Positions 26,637-36,206 of a stretch of DNA of 64,000 bases are shown one piece after another. Each line of letters begins with the position of its first letter. The first letter of the stretch is position 1. Where the stretch lies: assembly GCF_010500245.1 (NCBI RefSeq), contig NZ_JAAGOX010000007.1, forward strand, positions 1-64,000. Reading direction: 5' to 3'. Under the pieces are notes generated by a model. It was not told the DNA's origin. It was given only the letters and a program-made list of their open reading frames with translations, and ran no database searches. A program made the position numbers and the translations under genes. Origin of the DNA: Ruegeria sp. PrR005. Its GTDB lineage: Bacteria > Pseudomonadota > Alphaproteobacteria > Rhodobacterales > Rhodobacteraceae.

Positions 26637-27659
26637 ATGAGCAGGGCAGTGACAGCAATGGGCGCGGGGCTTTTGCCCGATCGTCATCAGCAGGGCGATT
26701 TCTTCGTCTGCGACATCTTCGATGCGATCCCCAAGGATGATATCGCCAGCATGGAACATCCGCTGTTCTCGCTGGCGACCCGGCCCGACCGGCGCATCCT
26801 GCAATACGACCATAATGGCACCGAGATCACCGTCACCCCCAGCATGCGGGGGCTGGCCACCATCCATGACAAGGATATCCTGATCTTCTGCATCAGCCAG
26901 CTGATGGCGGCGCTGAACGTGGGCCGCCGGGTCAGCCGCACGGTGCAGCTCAAGGCGCATGACCTGCTGATCGCCACCAATCGCGAGACCTCAGGCGATG
27001 CCTATCGCCGCCTGCGCGAGGCGTTCGAGCGGCTGGCGGGCACCCGCATCACCACCAATATCGTCACCGGCGAGGTCGAGACCACCACCGGGTTCGGCCT
27101 GATCGAAAGCTGGGAGATCGTGCGCAAGACCCGGGGCGGGCGCATGGTCAGCGTGGCGGTGACGCTGTCCGACTGGCTGTATCGCGCGGTGCTGTCGAAA
27201 TCGGTGCTGACGCTCAGCCGCGATTACTTCCGCCTGCGCAAACCGCTCGAGCGGCGCATCTATGAACTGGCGCGCAAACATTGCGGCCGCCAGCCGGCCT
27301 GGACCGTCTCGGTCGACACGCTCTTGAAGAAATCGGGCTCGGCCTCGCCGCGCCGGGTGTTCCGCAAGATGCTGCGCGACATGATCGAGGCCGGCCATCT
27401 GCCCGATTACGAGATGACCGAGGAACCGGGCGACCTGATCCGCTTTGCCCCGCGCGGCGGGTTGATCGATGGCGACATCCATCCGCCGGTCCTGAGCACC
27501 CAGGCGCTGGAGGATGCGCGCGCCCTTATGCCGGGCCAGGATGTCTATGCGCTCGAGGCGGAATGGCGCGGGGTCTGGGCCCGGTCGGGGGCGCCGCGCC
27601 TCAGAAGGCCGGACGGGGCCTTTCTGGGGTGGGTCAGAAAGCGGTCAGGTCTGAAATAG
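26637..27659 (+). CDS. repA: Plasmid replication initiator (RepA, RPA family)
   Basis: 340 residues from ATG 26637, preceded by AGGG. It matches the replication initiator protein A (RPA) family found on alphaproteobacterial plasmids: FFVCDIFDAIPKDDIASMEHPLFSL near the N-terminus (quoted in part as IPKDDIASMEHPLFSL), KDILIFCISQLMAALN, YRRLREAFERLAGTRITTNI, and LSRDYFRLRKPLERRIYELA, which resembles a winged-helix DNA-binding segment. It would bind the iterons upstream and start replication. The combination of this initiator, divergent parAB and a downstream rml operon is what is described for RepA-I-type roseobacter biofilm plasmids. That subgroup assignment needs a phylogeny. Confidence 0.9.
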   Translation: MSRAVTAMGAGLLPDRHQQGDFFVCDIFDAIPKDDIASMEHPLFSLATRPDRRILQYDHNGTEITVTPSMRGLATIHDKDILIFCISQLMAALNVGRRVSRTVQLKAHDLLIATNRETSGDAYRRLREAFERLAGTRITTNIVTGEVETTTGFGLIESWEIVRKTRGGRMVSVAVTLSDWLYRAVLSKSVLTLSRDYFRLRKPLERRIYELARKHCGRQPAWTVSVDTLLKKSGSASPRRVFRKMLRDMIEAGHLPDYEMTEEPGDLIRFAPRGGLIDGDIHPPVLSTQALEDARALMPGQDVYALEAEWRGVWARSGAPRLRRPDGAFLGWVRKRSGLK

Positions 27660-27764
27660 ATGCTGTTTTGAGGCCGGTTCGGGATTTTTGTCGACCAGCC
27701 CCGGTGACAGCCCGGAGCAGGCTTGGTAAGTGGGGCAGAGTTTCAGGACAACATTTGGAAGACC

Positions 27765-28319
27765 ATGCAGATAGAAGAGACAAAGTTGCCCGGGGTGAAG
27801 ATATTGACCCCAAAGCGATTTGGCGACGACCGTGGATTCTTCAGCGAAAGCTGGAACCGCAAGGTTCTGGCCGAGCAAGGGATCACGCTGGATTTCGTGC
27901 AGGATAACCATTCGATGTCTGCCCAGGTGGGCACCATCCGGGGGCTGCACTTCCAGAGCCCGCCCGCGGCCCAGGACAAGCTGGTGCGCTGTGGCCAGGG
28001 GGCGCTGTTTGACGTCGCGGTCGATATCCGCAAGGGCAGCCCGACCTATGGCCAATGGGTCGGGGTTGAACTGACCGCCGAGAATGGCAAGCAACTGCTG
28101 GTGCCAAAGGGGTTCCTGCACGGGTTTGTCACCCGCGCGCCTAACACCGAGATCTGCTATAAATGCACCGATTATTATGCGCCGGAATGTGATGGCGCGG
28201 TGCGCTGGGACAGTTGCGGCATCGCCTGGGAATTCGATGGCGACCCGGTTCTGAGCCCCAAGGATGCCGCCGCGCCCGCTCTGGCTGATTTTGACAGCCC
28301 CTTTGTCTGGGAAGGATAA
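27765..28319 (+). CDS. rmlC: dTDP-4-dehydrorhamnose 3,5-epimerase
   Basis: 184 residues, the usual RmlC length, from ATG 27765 with GGAAG just upstream; the frame extends to 27723 without family residues. Motifs are RFGDDRGFFSESWNRK, the catalytic-base region TIRGLHFQ, the cupin stretch VRCGQGALFDVAVDIRKGS, and PKGFLHGFVT. It performs step three of dTDP-L-rhamnose synthesis. It opens the rmlC-rmlB-rmlD-rmlA operon, six bases before rmlB. The 105 bases between repA and this gene should hold the operon promoter, or rml may be read through from repA. Confidence 0.96.
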   Translation: MQIEETKLPGVKILTPKRFGDDRGFFSESWNRKVLAEQGITLDFVQDNHSMSAQVGTIRGLHFQSPPAAQDKLVRCGQGALFDVAVDIRKGSPTYGQWVGVELTAENGKQLLVPKGFLHGFVTRAPNTEICYKCTDYYAPECDGAVRWDSCGIAWEFDGDPVLSPKDAAAPALADFDSPFVWEG

Positions 28320-28325
28320 GAACAG

Positions 28326-29378
28326 ATGAAACTGCTGATAACCGGGGGCGCGGGCTTCATCGGGTCCGCCGTTGTGCGGAACGCGATCCGGGATGGTCAC
28401 CAGGTCGTCAACCTCGACGCGCTGACCTATGCCGCCTGTCTCGACAATGTGGCCAGCGTGGCCGGGCATCCCGGTTACGGTTTTGTCCGGGCCGATATCC
28501 GCGACCGCGCGGCGCTGGATGCCGTCTTTGCCGAACACAGGCCCGACGCGGTGATGCACCTGGCCGCCGAAAGCCATGTGGACCGGTCGATCGACGGGCC
28601 GGGTGATTTCATCGAGACCAATATCACCGGTACGTTCAATATGCTGGAGGCGGCGCGCAAGTACTGGATGCAGGCGGGCAAGCCCGCGGGTTTCCGGTTC
28701 CATCACATTTCGACCGACGAGGTCTATGGCAGCCTGCCTGCCGATCCGGCGGTGATGTTCACCGAAGACACCGCCTATGATCCGCGCAGCCCCTATTCGG
28801 CCTCCAAGGCCAGTTCCGACCACCTGGTGCGCGCCTGGCACGAGACCTATGGCCTGCCGGTGGTGCTGACCAATTGTTCCAACAATTACGGCCCCTATCA
28901 CTTCCCCGAAAAGCTGATCCCGGTGATCATCCTGAACGCGCTGGCGGGCAAGCCGCTGCCGATCTATGGCGACGGCTCGAACATCCGCGACTGGCTCTAT
29001 GTCGAGGATCATGCCGACGCGCTTTTGCTGGTGGTGCAGAAGGGGGCGGTGGGCCGCTCCTACAACATTGGTGGCGAGAACGAGCGTACCAACCTGGAAC
29101 TGGTGAACACGCTCTGCGGCATCCTGGACGACCTGCGCCCGCGCGCCGATGGCAAGGCCTATGCCGAGCAGATCACCTTTGTCACCGACCGTCCCGGACA
29201 TGATGCCCGCTATGCCATCGACCCGACCCGCATCCGCGAGGAACTAGGCTGGCGGCCCAGCGTCACCGTCGAGGAGGGGCTGCGCCGCACGGTTGAGTGG
29301 TATCTCGACAACGAGGACTGGTGGCGCGCGTTGCAGAACCGTGAAGGTGTCGGCCAGCGATTGGGGGTGAAGGCATGA
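28326..29378 (+). CDS. rmlB: dTDP-glucose 4,6-dehydratase
   Basis: 350 residues with an AAGGA ribosome-binding site. The NAD-binding [19 protein letters not shown], the [15 protein letters not shown] signature, the catalytic [17 protein letters not shown] and [18 protein letters not shown] are the complete RmlB set. It converts dTDP-glucose from RmlA into dTDP-4-keto-6-deoxyglucose. It overlaps rmlD by four bases (ATGA), so translation is coupled. Length and motifs are normal. Confidence 0.97.
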   Translation: MKLLITGGAGFIGSAVVRNAIRDGHQVVNLDALTYAACLDNVASVAGHPGYGFVRADIRDRAALDAVFAEHRPDAVMHLAAESHVDRSIDGPGDFIETNITGTFNMLEAARKYWMQAGKPAGFRFHHISTDEVYGSLPADPAVMFTEDTAYDPRSPYSASKASSDHLVRAWHETYGLPVVLTNCSNNYGPYHFPEKLIPVIILNALAGKPLPIYGDGSNIRDWLYVEDHADALLLVVQKGAVGRSYNIGGENERTNLELVNTLCGILDDLRPRADGKAYAEQITFVTDRPGHDARYAIDPTRIREELGWRPSVTVEEGLRRTVEWYLDNEDWWRALQNREGVGQRLGVKA

Positions 29379-30241
29379 AGATCCTGGTATTCGGAGAGAT
29401 CGGTCAGCTGGGTCAGGAACTGATCCGCCGCGCCGGCGATGCAGAGCTCGAGATCCGCGGGCTGGATGTTGCCGATTTTACCAACCCTGACGCCTGCGTC
29501 GCCTTTGTCGAAGCCACTGATGCGGAGGCGGTGATCAATGCGGTGGCCTATACCGCTGTCGACAAGGCCGAAGAGGACGAGGCCCTGGCCGAGCAGATCA
29601 ACGCCACCACGCCGGGCGCGCTGGCGCGGGCGGCGGCGGCACGGGGGCTGCCCTTCGTGCAGGTCTCGACCGATTACGTGTTCGACGGCTCGGGCGACCA
29701 GCCCTTTGCCGTCGATGCCCCGACCGAGCCGCTGGGGGCCTATGGCCGCACCAAGCTGAATGGCGAGACCGCGGTCCGCGCCGCCGGTGGCGTGCACGCG
29801 ATCCTGCGCACATCGTGGGTGGTGTCGTCCCATGGTCACAACTTCATCAAGACCATGCTGAAACTGGGGGCCGAGCGCGACCGGCTGACCATCGTGGCCG
29901 ATCAGGTGGGCGGCCCGACCCCGGCGGCGGCGCTCGCCGATGCTTGCCTGGCGGCGGCCCGGCAGCTGGTGGCGGATCCGTCGAAATCGGGCACCTATCA
30001 CGTCTCGGGCGGGCCGGATGTCAGCTGGGCCGATTTCGCACGCGAAATCTTTGCCCAGGCCGGGATCACCTGCGAGGTGGTCGATATTCCCAGTTCGGAC
30101 TATCCCACCCCGGCCAAGCGCCCGTTCAACTCGCGCATGGACAATTCGGCCACCGAGGCGGCCTTTGGCCTGCCCCGGCCCGACTGGCGCGCCGGGCTGA
30201 CCGAGATTCTGGCTGATCTCGGCGCATTGAAACAAGACTGA
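29375..30241 (+). CDS. rmlD: dTDP-4-dehydrorhamnose reductase
   Basis: 288 residues. RmlD motifs are [31 protein letters not shown], the catalytic [21 protein letters not shown] and [14 protein letters not shown]. It performs the last reduction to dTDP-L-rhamnose with NAD(P)H. It starts inside the end of rmlB and is followed after 57 bases by rmlA. Confidence 0.96.
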   Translation: MKILVFGEIGQLGQELIRRAGDAELEIRGLDVADFTNPDACVAFVEATDAEAVINAVAYTAVDKAEEDEALAEQINATTPGALARAAAARGLPFVQVSTDYVFDGSGDQPFAVDAPTEPLGAYGRTKLNGETAVRAAGGVHAILRTSWVVSSHGHNFIKTMLKLGAERDRLTIVADQVGGPTPAAALADACLAAARQLVADPSKSGTYHVSGGPDVSWADFAREIFAQAGITCEVVDIPSSDYPTPAKRPFNSRMDNSATEAAFGLPRPDWRAGLTEILADLGALKQD

Positions 30242-30298
30242 ATTTCCTTATTAGGGCCTGAACAAGGCGACATATTCCAAGAGGTTGAAAGACAAGGC

Positions 30299-31171
30299 AT
30301 GAGCAATCGCAAGGGCATCATCTTGGCCGGCGGCAGCGGCACCCGGCTTTATCCGATCACCATGGGGGTCTCCAAGCAACTGCTGCCGATTTACGACAAG
30401 CCGATGATCTACTATCCGCTCAGCGTGCTGATGCTGGCGGGCATCCGCGAGATCTGCATCATCACCACGCCGCAGGACCAGGACCAGTTCATGCGCACCC
30501 TGGGGGATGGCAGCCAGTGGGGCCTGTCGCTGAGCTATGTGGTGCAACCCAGCCCCGACGGCCTGGCGCAGGCCTATATCCTGGCCGAGGATTTCCTGGC
30601 CGGCGCCCCCAGCGCGATGGTTCTGGGCGATAACATCTTTTTCGGTCACGGCCTGCCGCAACTGCTGTCGGCGGCCGACAAGGAAGAGGTCGGCGGTACC
30701 GTCTTTGGCTATCACGTCTCGGATCCTGAACGTTATGGGGTGGTGGATTTCGACGCCACCGGCAAGGCCCGCGCGATTATCGAGAAGCCCGAGGTGCCTC
30801 CGTCGAACTATGCCGTGACCGGTCTCTATTTCCTTGATGGCACTGCCTCGGCACGGGCCCGCGAGGTCAAGCCCTCGCCCCGGGGCGAGGTCGAGATCAC
30901 CACGCTTCTGGAGATGTACCTCAACGAGGAGCAGCTGCGGGTAAAACGCATGGGCCGTGGTTATGCCTGGCTGGATACCGGCACCCATGGGTCGCTGCTG
31001 GATGCGGGCAACTTCGTGCGCACGCTGGAAAAACGCCAGGGCCTGCAAACCGGCTGTCTGGAGGAGATCGCCTATCAGCATGGCTGGATTTCGACCGAAG
31101 CGCTGGCCGAGCGCGCGGATCTGTTCAAGAAGAACGGATATGGTGCGTATCTCAAGGGGTTGCTGCACTGA
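30299..31171 (+). CDS. rmlA: Glucose-1-phosphate thymidylyltransferase
   Basis: 290 residues. The nucleotidyltransferase signature GIILAGGSGTRLYPITMG is followed by SKQLLPIYDKPMIYYPLS, LGDNIFFGHGL and EKPEVPPSNYAVTGLYF, all typical of RmlA. It makes dTDP-glucose, the first step of the rhamnose pathway, although it is the last rml gene in this operon. A glycosyltransferase gene follows after 18 bases and probably shares the transcript. Confidence 0.97.
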   Translation: MSNRKGIILAGGSGTRLYPITMGVSKQLLPIYDKPMIYYPLSVLMLAGIREICIITTPQDQDQFMRTLGDGSQWGLSLSYVVQPSPDGLAQAYILAEDFLAGAPSAMVLGDNIFFGHGLPQLLSAADKEEVGGTVFGYHVSDPERYGVVDFDATGKARAIIEKPEVPPSNYAVTGLYFLDGTASARAREVKPSPRGEVEITTLLEMYLNEEQLRVKRMGRGYAWLDTGTHGSLLDAGNFVRTLEKRQGLQTGCLEEIAYQHGWISTEALAERADLFKKNGYGAYLKGLLH

Positions 31172-31189
31172 TTTTCCGGGAGGGCGCCG

Positions 31190-32440
31190 ATGAACATCCT
31201 CTTCGTTCACCAGAATATGCCCGGGCAATACCGGGAGCTGCTGATGTGGCTGGTGGCGCAGGGGGGGCATCGCATCGTCTTTCTGACCCAGCGCAAGGAT
31301 GCGCCGCAGATCGCCGGGGTCACCACCCGGATCTATGCGGCGCATCATAAGGCGGCTGACAAGGCCTATGGCCTGTCCAAGGTCTGGGAAGAGGCCACCG
31401 GCGCCGGGTTCGGCGCCGCCATGGCAGCCCGCGAGCTGGGCCGGGACGGGTTCCGACCCGATCTGATCCTGGGCCATACCGGCTGGGGCGAGCTTCTGTT
31501 CATGAAGCAGATCTGGCCGGATGTGCCGATCCTGGGGTTCTTCGAGTATTTCTACAACGCCACCGGCGGGCTGGTGGGGTTCGATCCCGATGAGCCGGTC
31601 TCGGATCACATGCCGTTCCTGATGGAGGCGCGCAACGCGGTGCCCTATGCCGCGATCCAGCATGTGGATCTGGGCCATGTGCCGACCGAATGGCAGAAAC
31701 AGACCTTTCCGGCCAGTTTCCACGACAAGTTCTATACCTGCCATGACGGTATCCGCACCGACCGGCTGGGCCCCGATCCGGATGTGTCGCTGAACCTGGG
31801 TCGGCTTGACCGGCCGCTCACGCGGCAGGACGAGGTCTTTACCTATCTGGCGCGCAATCTCGAACATGCGCGCGGGTTTCATGTCTTCATGGCGGCGCTG
31901 CCGAAAATTCTCGCGGCGCGTCCACAGGCCCGGGTGCTGGTGGTGGGGGGCGATGATGTCTCTTACGGGCGACGCAGCAAGCATCCCAAGGGGCTGCGCG
32001 CGGAACTGACCGAGAAACTGGGCGACCGGGTCGACTGGAACCGGGTGCATTTCCTGGGCCGGGTGCCTTATTCGGCCTATTGCCAGGTGGTACAGATCAG
32101 CCGCTGCCACCTGCATCTGACCATGCCCTTCGTGCTCAGCTGGTCGCTTTTGGAATCGATGGCGATGCAGGCCACCATCGTGGCCTCGGACGTGCCTTCG
32201 GTGCGCGAGGCGCTGAGCCATGGTGAAACCGGGATGCTGGTGGATTTCTTCGACCCGGACGCGCTCGCCGATCAGGTGGTCGACGTGTTGGCCGATCCCG
32301 GCGCCTATGCCCATCTGGGCCCGGCCGCCCGGGCGCATGTGGTGGGCAAATACGACTTTCTCACCCGCTGCCTGCCGGAACATATCCGGCAGATGAACAG
32401 CCTGGTGCCGGCAGACAGGCAAATCCCGCTGCCGGCCTGA
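31190..32440 (+). CDS. Family 4-type glycosyltransferase at the end of the rml operon
   Basis: 416 residues from ATG 31190 behind GGGAGGGC. The N-terminal domain begins NILFVHQNMPGQYRELLMWL and contains LILGHTGWGELLFMKQ. The C-terminal GT-B domain contains RVLVVGGDDVSYG and SRCHLHLTMPFVLSWSLLE, a form of the nucleotide-binding E(x7)E region, followed by ASDVPSVREAL. It transfers an activated sugar. Co-transcription with rmlCBDA suggests a rhamnosyltransferase, which is inference. It converges on the export lipoprotein gene with a 16-base gap. Confidence 0.85.
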   Translation: MNILFVHQNMPGQYRELLMWLVAQGGHRIVFLTQRKDAPQIAGVTTRIYAAHHKAADKAYGLSKVWEEATGAGFGAAMAARELGRDGFRPDLILGHTGWGELLFMKQIWPDVPILGFFEYFYNATGGLVGFDPDEPVSDHMPFLMEARNAVPYAAIQHVDLGHVPTEWQKQTFPASFHDKFYTCHDGIRTDRLGPDPDVSLNLGRLDRPLTRQDEVFTYLARNLEHARGFHVFMAALPKILAARPQARVLVVGGDDVSYGRRSKHPKGLRAELTEKLGDRVDWNRVHFLGRVPYSAYCQVVQISRCHLHLTMPFVLSWSLLESMAMQATIVASDVPSVREALSHGETGMLVDFFDPDALADQVVDVLADPGAYAHLGPAARAHVVGKYDFLTRCLPEHIRQMNSLVPADRQIPLPA

Positions 32441-32456
32441 CCCGGGTCCGTCCGGA

Positions 32457-33584
32457 TCAGTTGCCGATCCGGGTGGTGGCGTTGAAGACGCCGACGAAGT
32501 TACCGATAATATTTGACACGGTCAGCACGTCGTTGATCGGCGATTCCGTGGCGATGACCAGGTCATCGGGGTTGATCTGGAACTGGCGCGCCGAAAACAG
32601 TCCGTCTGCCGTGGTCAGATCCAGCGAGAACACCACCCGCATGTGACGCGGACCGCGATTACCGGCCGCTACCGCCGACGAGGGGTATTCGCGCAGCACC
32701 AGAATGCCCTTGGGGTCGGCCTTGTTATCCTGCAACCCGCCCGAGATCGACACCGCGTCCATCGCCGACAGCTTGTCCTTGGTGAAGATATGCAGCGCCT
32801 CGCGACCGGTGGCGCCGAAGGAGAGGAAATAGCGCTCGTCCTCTTCGACAAAGACCCGGTCGCCGCCCCTGAGCAGCGTGTCGTAGTTTGGATTGTTCAG
32901 CAGGGCATCGACCGAGGTGCCATAGATCGCGCTGCCGCGCACCAGCCTGATCTGGGGGTTGTTGAGCGTCGGGCTGAGCCCGCCGCCTGCCGAGATCAGG
33001 CCCATCACCGTATAGTTGCGGTCGGGCATCGGATAGGTGCCCGGCCGGGCCACGCCGCTGACCAGATCGACCGAGTTGTTGCGCCCCTCGCGCATGTCGA
33101 GCTGGAGCTGCGCCGAGGGCACGATCGCCTCCAGCGCCGCTTGCAGGTTCTCGCGTGCCAGGTCCGGGGTCAGGCCGATGACGCTGATATTGCCGACATA
33201 GGGCATGAAGATCGAGCCGTTGGCGGCCACGGTCACATCCTGCAACTGCACCATCTTCTGTTCGACCGAGGTCAGCAGCGAATTGTCGCTGCTGTCCCAG
33301 ATCCGCAGCGTCAGCTTGTCGCCGGGCTGGATGATCTGGGTCTTGGCGCCCTGGCTGGAGCCGATCCAGCGCAGGTTCTCCTGCTTGCCGGTGGGCGGCC
33401 ATTGCGAAACGGTCGGCAAAAAGGCGCGATTGACCGTGTAGAGCGCGAAATCGGCGTTTTCCGAGTCGGCCTGTTTCAGGATCTCTTCGCTGACCGGGGC
33501 ACCGCCGGGCAGCCGGCTGCGTGAGCAGGCGGCGGGCAGCAGGCCGATGCTGGCCAGGAGGAGAAGGATCATAAGGTGCCGCAT
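32457..33584 (-). CDS. Polysaccharide export outer-membrane lipoprotein (Wza/KpsD family)
   Basis: 375 residues from ATG 33584; the frame runs 116 codons further without family resemblance. MRHLMILLLLASIGLLPAAC is a lipoprotein signal with Cys20, though its lipobox (PAAC) is not ideal. The mature part has a Poly_export domain (IIQPGDKLTLRIWDSSDN, DVTVAANGSIFMPYVG) and SLBB-like segments (VARPGTYPMPDRNYTVMGLI, SGGLQDNKADPKGILVLRE). It would form the outer-membrane channel above the KpsE-like adaptor. It diverges from the epimerase at 33673 across 88 bases that should contain both promoters. Confidence 0.9.
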   Translation of the reverse strand: MRHLMILLLLASIGLLPAACSRSRLPGGAPVSEEILKQADSENADFALYTVNRAFLPTVSQWPPTGKQENLRWIGSSQGAKTQIIQPGDKLTLRIWDSSDNSLLTSVEQKMVQLQDVTVAANGSIFMPYVGNISVIGLTPDLARENLQAALEAIVPSAQLQLDMREGRNNSVDLVSGVARPGTYPMPDRNYTVMGLISAGGGLSPTLNNPQIRLVRGSAIYGTSVDALLNNPNYDTLLRGGDRVFVEEDERYFLSFGATGREALHIFTKDKLSAMDAVSISGGLQDNKADPKGILVLREYPSSAVAAGNRGPRHMRVVFSLDLTTADGLFSARQFQINPDDLVIATESPINDVLTVSNIIGNFVGVFNATTRIGN

Positions 33585-33672
33585 GAATACCGCCTGTCGG
33601 GAAAACGCCTTGATTTTTGGTGTCCGCAAGATACTGGCGTAGGACAACCCGTCAACCTGAACAAAGAGTGTT

Positions 33673-34545
33673 ATGTCATTTCCCGCCCTTCTGGTTCTCG
33701 GAGCCACCGGCCGTATCGGCCGGGTGCTGCGCCATTGCTGGGCGGGGCAGGGGGACAAGGTGCTGTGGCAGGGTCGATACCGCCCGTCCGCGGCTGAGGG
33801 GCATTGGGTGATATACGATCCGTTGCGCGATATGGCCGCAGGTGAGCAGGCCGCGCGGGGCCGGGCGGTGATCCTGTGTCTGGCAGGGGTGACCCATGGG
33901 CAGGCGGCGCGCGGGGCCGATTTCGACGACAACCTGCGGCTGGCCGAGGCGGCGATTCGTGCCGGCGCGGCCTCGGGCGCACGGGTGCTGCTGGCCTCGT
34001 CGGCGGCGGTTTACGGCAACCGGCCGGGTCTGTTGGGCGAGGATTTGCCGCCCGCGCCCGTCCATCCCTATGGCCAGGCCAAGGCCCGGATGGAGACACA
34101 GGGCGCGGCGCTGGCCGCTGATCTGGGCGTCGGGCTGACATCGCTCAGGATTGGCAATATCGCAGGATTGGACGCTATTCTGGGGGGCTGGCGCGCGGGA
34201 TTCGCGCTGGATGTGCTGCCCGGTGGCGGTACGCCCCGGCGCAGTTACATCGGCCTGTCCGGTCTGGCCGCGGCTTTGGCCGCAGTGGCGGCGGCGCCCG
34301 AGCTGCCCGCTGTCCTGAACATCGCCAGCCCCGGCACCGTGGCAATGGGCGATCTGCTGGATGCGGCCGGGCTCGACTGGCATCCGCGCCCCGCCCCCGC
34401 CGATGTCATCGCGCAGGTGGAACTGGACACCACCCGCCTGGCTGCCCTAAGCCCTGTGGGCGCTTCGCCATCCGACCCGGCCGGCATGGTCGCGGACTGG
34501 CAGCGGATAAGGCCCTATCTGGCGGAAGGACAAGAGAGATCATGA
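33673..34545 (+). CDS. NAD(P)-dependent sugar reductase/epimerase-like protein
   Basis: 290 residues of short-chain dehydrogenase fold: LLVLGATGRIGRVL for the dinucleotide, LASSAAVYGN and YGQAK for the catalytic Ser and Tyr-x3-Lys. It overlaps the initiating transferase gene by four bases. In rhizobia and pseudomonads a similar reductase encoded next to such a transferase (WreQ/WbpV-like) reduces UDP-4-keto-6-deoxy-GlcNAc to UDP-QuiNAc, the sugar the transferase then uses. The matching 4,6-dehydratase could be the protein at 37441. This assignment rests on context. Confidence 0.75.
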   Translation: MSFPALLVLGATGRIGRVLRHCWAGQGDKVLWQGRYRPSAAEGHWVIYDPLRDMAAGEQAARGRAVILCLAGVTHGQAARGADFDDNLRLAEAAIRAGAASGARVLLASSAAVYGNRPGLLGEDLPPAPVHPYGQAKARMETQGAALAADLGVGLTSLRIGNIAGLDAILGGWRAGFALDVLPGGGTPRRSYIGLSGLAAALAAVAAAPELPAVLNIASPGTVAMGDLLDAAGLDWHPRPAPADVIAQVELDTTRLAALSPVGASPSDPAGMVADWQRIRPYLAEGQERS

Positions 34546-35150
34546 CCTGGAGCAAACGCCTGTTCGACCTGTTCTTTGCCTCGCTTCTGGTGGTGGTGCT
34601 GGGACCGATCCTGCTGGGCCTGCTGATCTGGCTGCTGATCAAGGAGGGGCGCCCGATCTTCTACGTGGCCGAGCGGATGAAGGGGGTGGATGAACCCTTC
34701 ATGCTGTGGAAGCTCAGGACGATGACCGTGGTCGACACCGACAGCGGCGTTTCGGGCGGCGACAAGAGCGCGCGGATCACGCCCACCGGCGCCTGGCTGC
34801 GGTCAAAACGGCTCGACGAGTTTCCGCAGCTTTGGAACATCCTGAGGGGTGACCTGAGTTTTGTCGGGCCGCGCCCGCCGCTCCGGCAATATGTCGAACG
34901 CTATCCTGAGATCTATGGCAAGGTGCTGAAGTCGCGGCCCGGTGTCACCGGGCTTGCCTCGATCATCTATCACAAGCACGAGGCGGCCTTGCTGGAGCGC
35001 TGCGCCTCGCCCGAGGAGACCGACAGGGTCTACTCCCGGACCTGCGTGCCCGCCAAGGCGCGGCTGGACCTCATCTATCAGCGCCACCAGAACATGTGCT
35101 ACGATTTCGACTTGGTGTTCCAGACCATCGGGAACCTGTTTCGGAGATGA
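34542..35150 (+). CDS. Initiating sugar-phosphate transferase (polyprenyl-phosphate PHPT)
   Basis: 202 residues, the short single-membrane form of the bacterial sugar transferase family. An N-terminal re-entrant hydrophobic helix (LFFASLLVVVLGPILLGLLI) precedes KEGRPIFYVAERMKG, MLWKLRTM, the catalytic-region RLDEFPQLWNILRGDLSFVG and PRPP, and SRPGVTGLASI. It moves a sugar-1-phosphate from a UDP-sugar onto undecaprenyl phosphate at the inner membrane and so starts a repeat unit or chain. Finding it beside an ABC exporter indicates an ABC-dependent, polyprenol-linked glycan. Confidence 0.9.
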   Translation: MTWSKRLFDLFFASLLVVVLGPILLGLLIWLLIKEGRPIFYVAERMKGVDEPFMLWKLRTMTVVDTDSGVSGGDKSARITPTGAWLRSKRLDEFPQLWNILRGDLSFVGPRPPLRQYVERYPEIYGKVLKSRPGVTGLASIIYHKHEAALLERCASPEETDRVYSRTCVPAKARLDLIYQRHQNMCYDFDLVFQTIGNLFRR

Positions 35151-35297
35151 TTGCGAACAAACCTTGGGGTATTGGGTCATTCTCTTTCAGACATATACAA
35201 TCTATCTGACGGCATTGCGTTTTCATGGGGTTCCAGCGTATCAGGAGAAGGACTGGTCCCGAGGGTTCTAAATTGCTGTTTTGTATGAGGATGGATT

Positions 35298-36191
35298 ATG
35301 ATGCGTAAGGTTACGAAAGCCATTTTCCCGGTCGCAGGCCTAGGAACGCGCTTCCTTCCCGCGACTAAGTCTGTGCCGAAGGAGATCATGACCCTAGTCG
35401 ACCGGCCGCTGGTGCAATACGCCATCGACGAGGCGCGCGCCGCCGGGATCAAAGAATTCATTTTCGTCACCTCGCGTGGGAAATCGGCTCTCGAGGATTA
35501 TTTCGACCACAACCCGGTGCTTGAGCAGGAGCTGCGCAAGAAGGGCAAGACCGATCTCCTCGATATCCTCAAGACGACCAACATGGATAGCGGCGCCATC
35601 GCCTATATCCGCCAGCACAAGGCGCTGGGGCTGGGGCACGCGGTCTGGTGTGCCCGCCGTCTGATCGGCAACGAGCCCTTTGCGGTGATGCTGCCCGATG
35701 ACGTGATCGCGGCCGAGAAACCCTGTCTGCAACAGATGGTCGAGGCCTATGCCGAGACCGGCGGCAACATGGTTGCCGCGATGGAGGTGCCGCCGGAGAA
35801 GGCCAGCGCCTATGGCGTACTCGATGTGGCCGATGACATGGGGTCGGTGGTGTCCGCTCGGGGCATGGTGGAAAAGCCCGAACCGGGCACCGCGCCCTCG
35901 AACCTGGCGGTGATCGGCCGCTACATCCTGGGTCCCTCGGTGCTGCGCAATCTCAACAAGATGAAACAGGGTGCCGGTGGCGAGATCCAGCTGACCGACG
36001 CCATCGCCGAGGATATCGAGGCGGGCACCCCGGTCTATGGCTACCGGTTCCGCGGCCAGCGTTTCGATTGCGGCTCCAAGGCGGGTTTCCTGCAGGCGAC
36101 CGTGGCCTTTGCCTTGGCGCGCGAGGATTTGCGGGACGATCTGAACCGGTATCTGGGCGAGGTCATGCAAACTTCGAAAGCGGCGGAATAA
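35298..36191 (+). CDS. galU: UTP-glucose-1-phosphate uridylyltransferase
   Basis: 297 residues. The N-terminal FPVAGLGTRFLPATKSVPKE is the GalU signature. DRPLVQYAIDEARAAG, FAVMLPDDVIAAEKP and EKPEPGTAPSNLAVIGRYI follow in order. It makes UDP-glucose, precursor for galE (36207) and ugd (46203). Two in-frame ATGs (35298, 35301) are equally possible starts. The 147 bases upstream are comparatively A+T-rich and probably contain its promoter. galE follows after 15 bases in the same operon. Confidence 0.96.
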   Translation: MMRKVTKAIFPVAGLGTRFLPATKSVPKEIMTLVDRPLVQYAIDEARAAGIKEFIFVTSRGKSALEDYFDHNPVLEQELRKKGKTDLLDILKTTNMDSGAIAYIRQHKALGLGHAVWCARRLIGNEPFAVMLPDDVIAAEKPCLQQMVEAYAETGGNMVAAMEVPPEKASAYGVLDVADDMGSVVSARGMVEKPEPGTAPSNLAVIGRYILGPSVLRNLNKMKQGAGGEIQLTDAIAEDIEAGTPVYGYRFRGQRFDCGSKAGFLQATVAFALAREDLRDDLNRYLGEVMQTSKAAE

Positions 36192-36206
36192 GCGGGATCG
36201 CGACTG

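Noticed and set aside
30251-32422. Minus-strand frame of 723 codons opposite rmlA and the glycosyltransferase
   Set aside because: Antisense of two clear genes; no recognisable protein.
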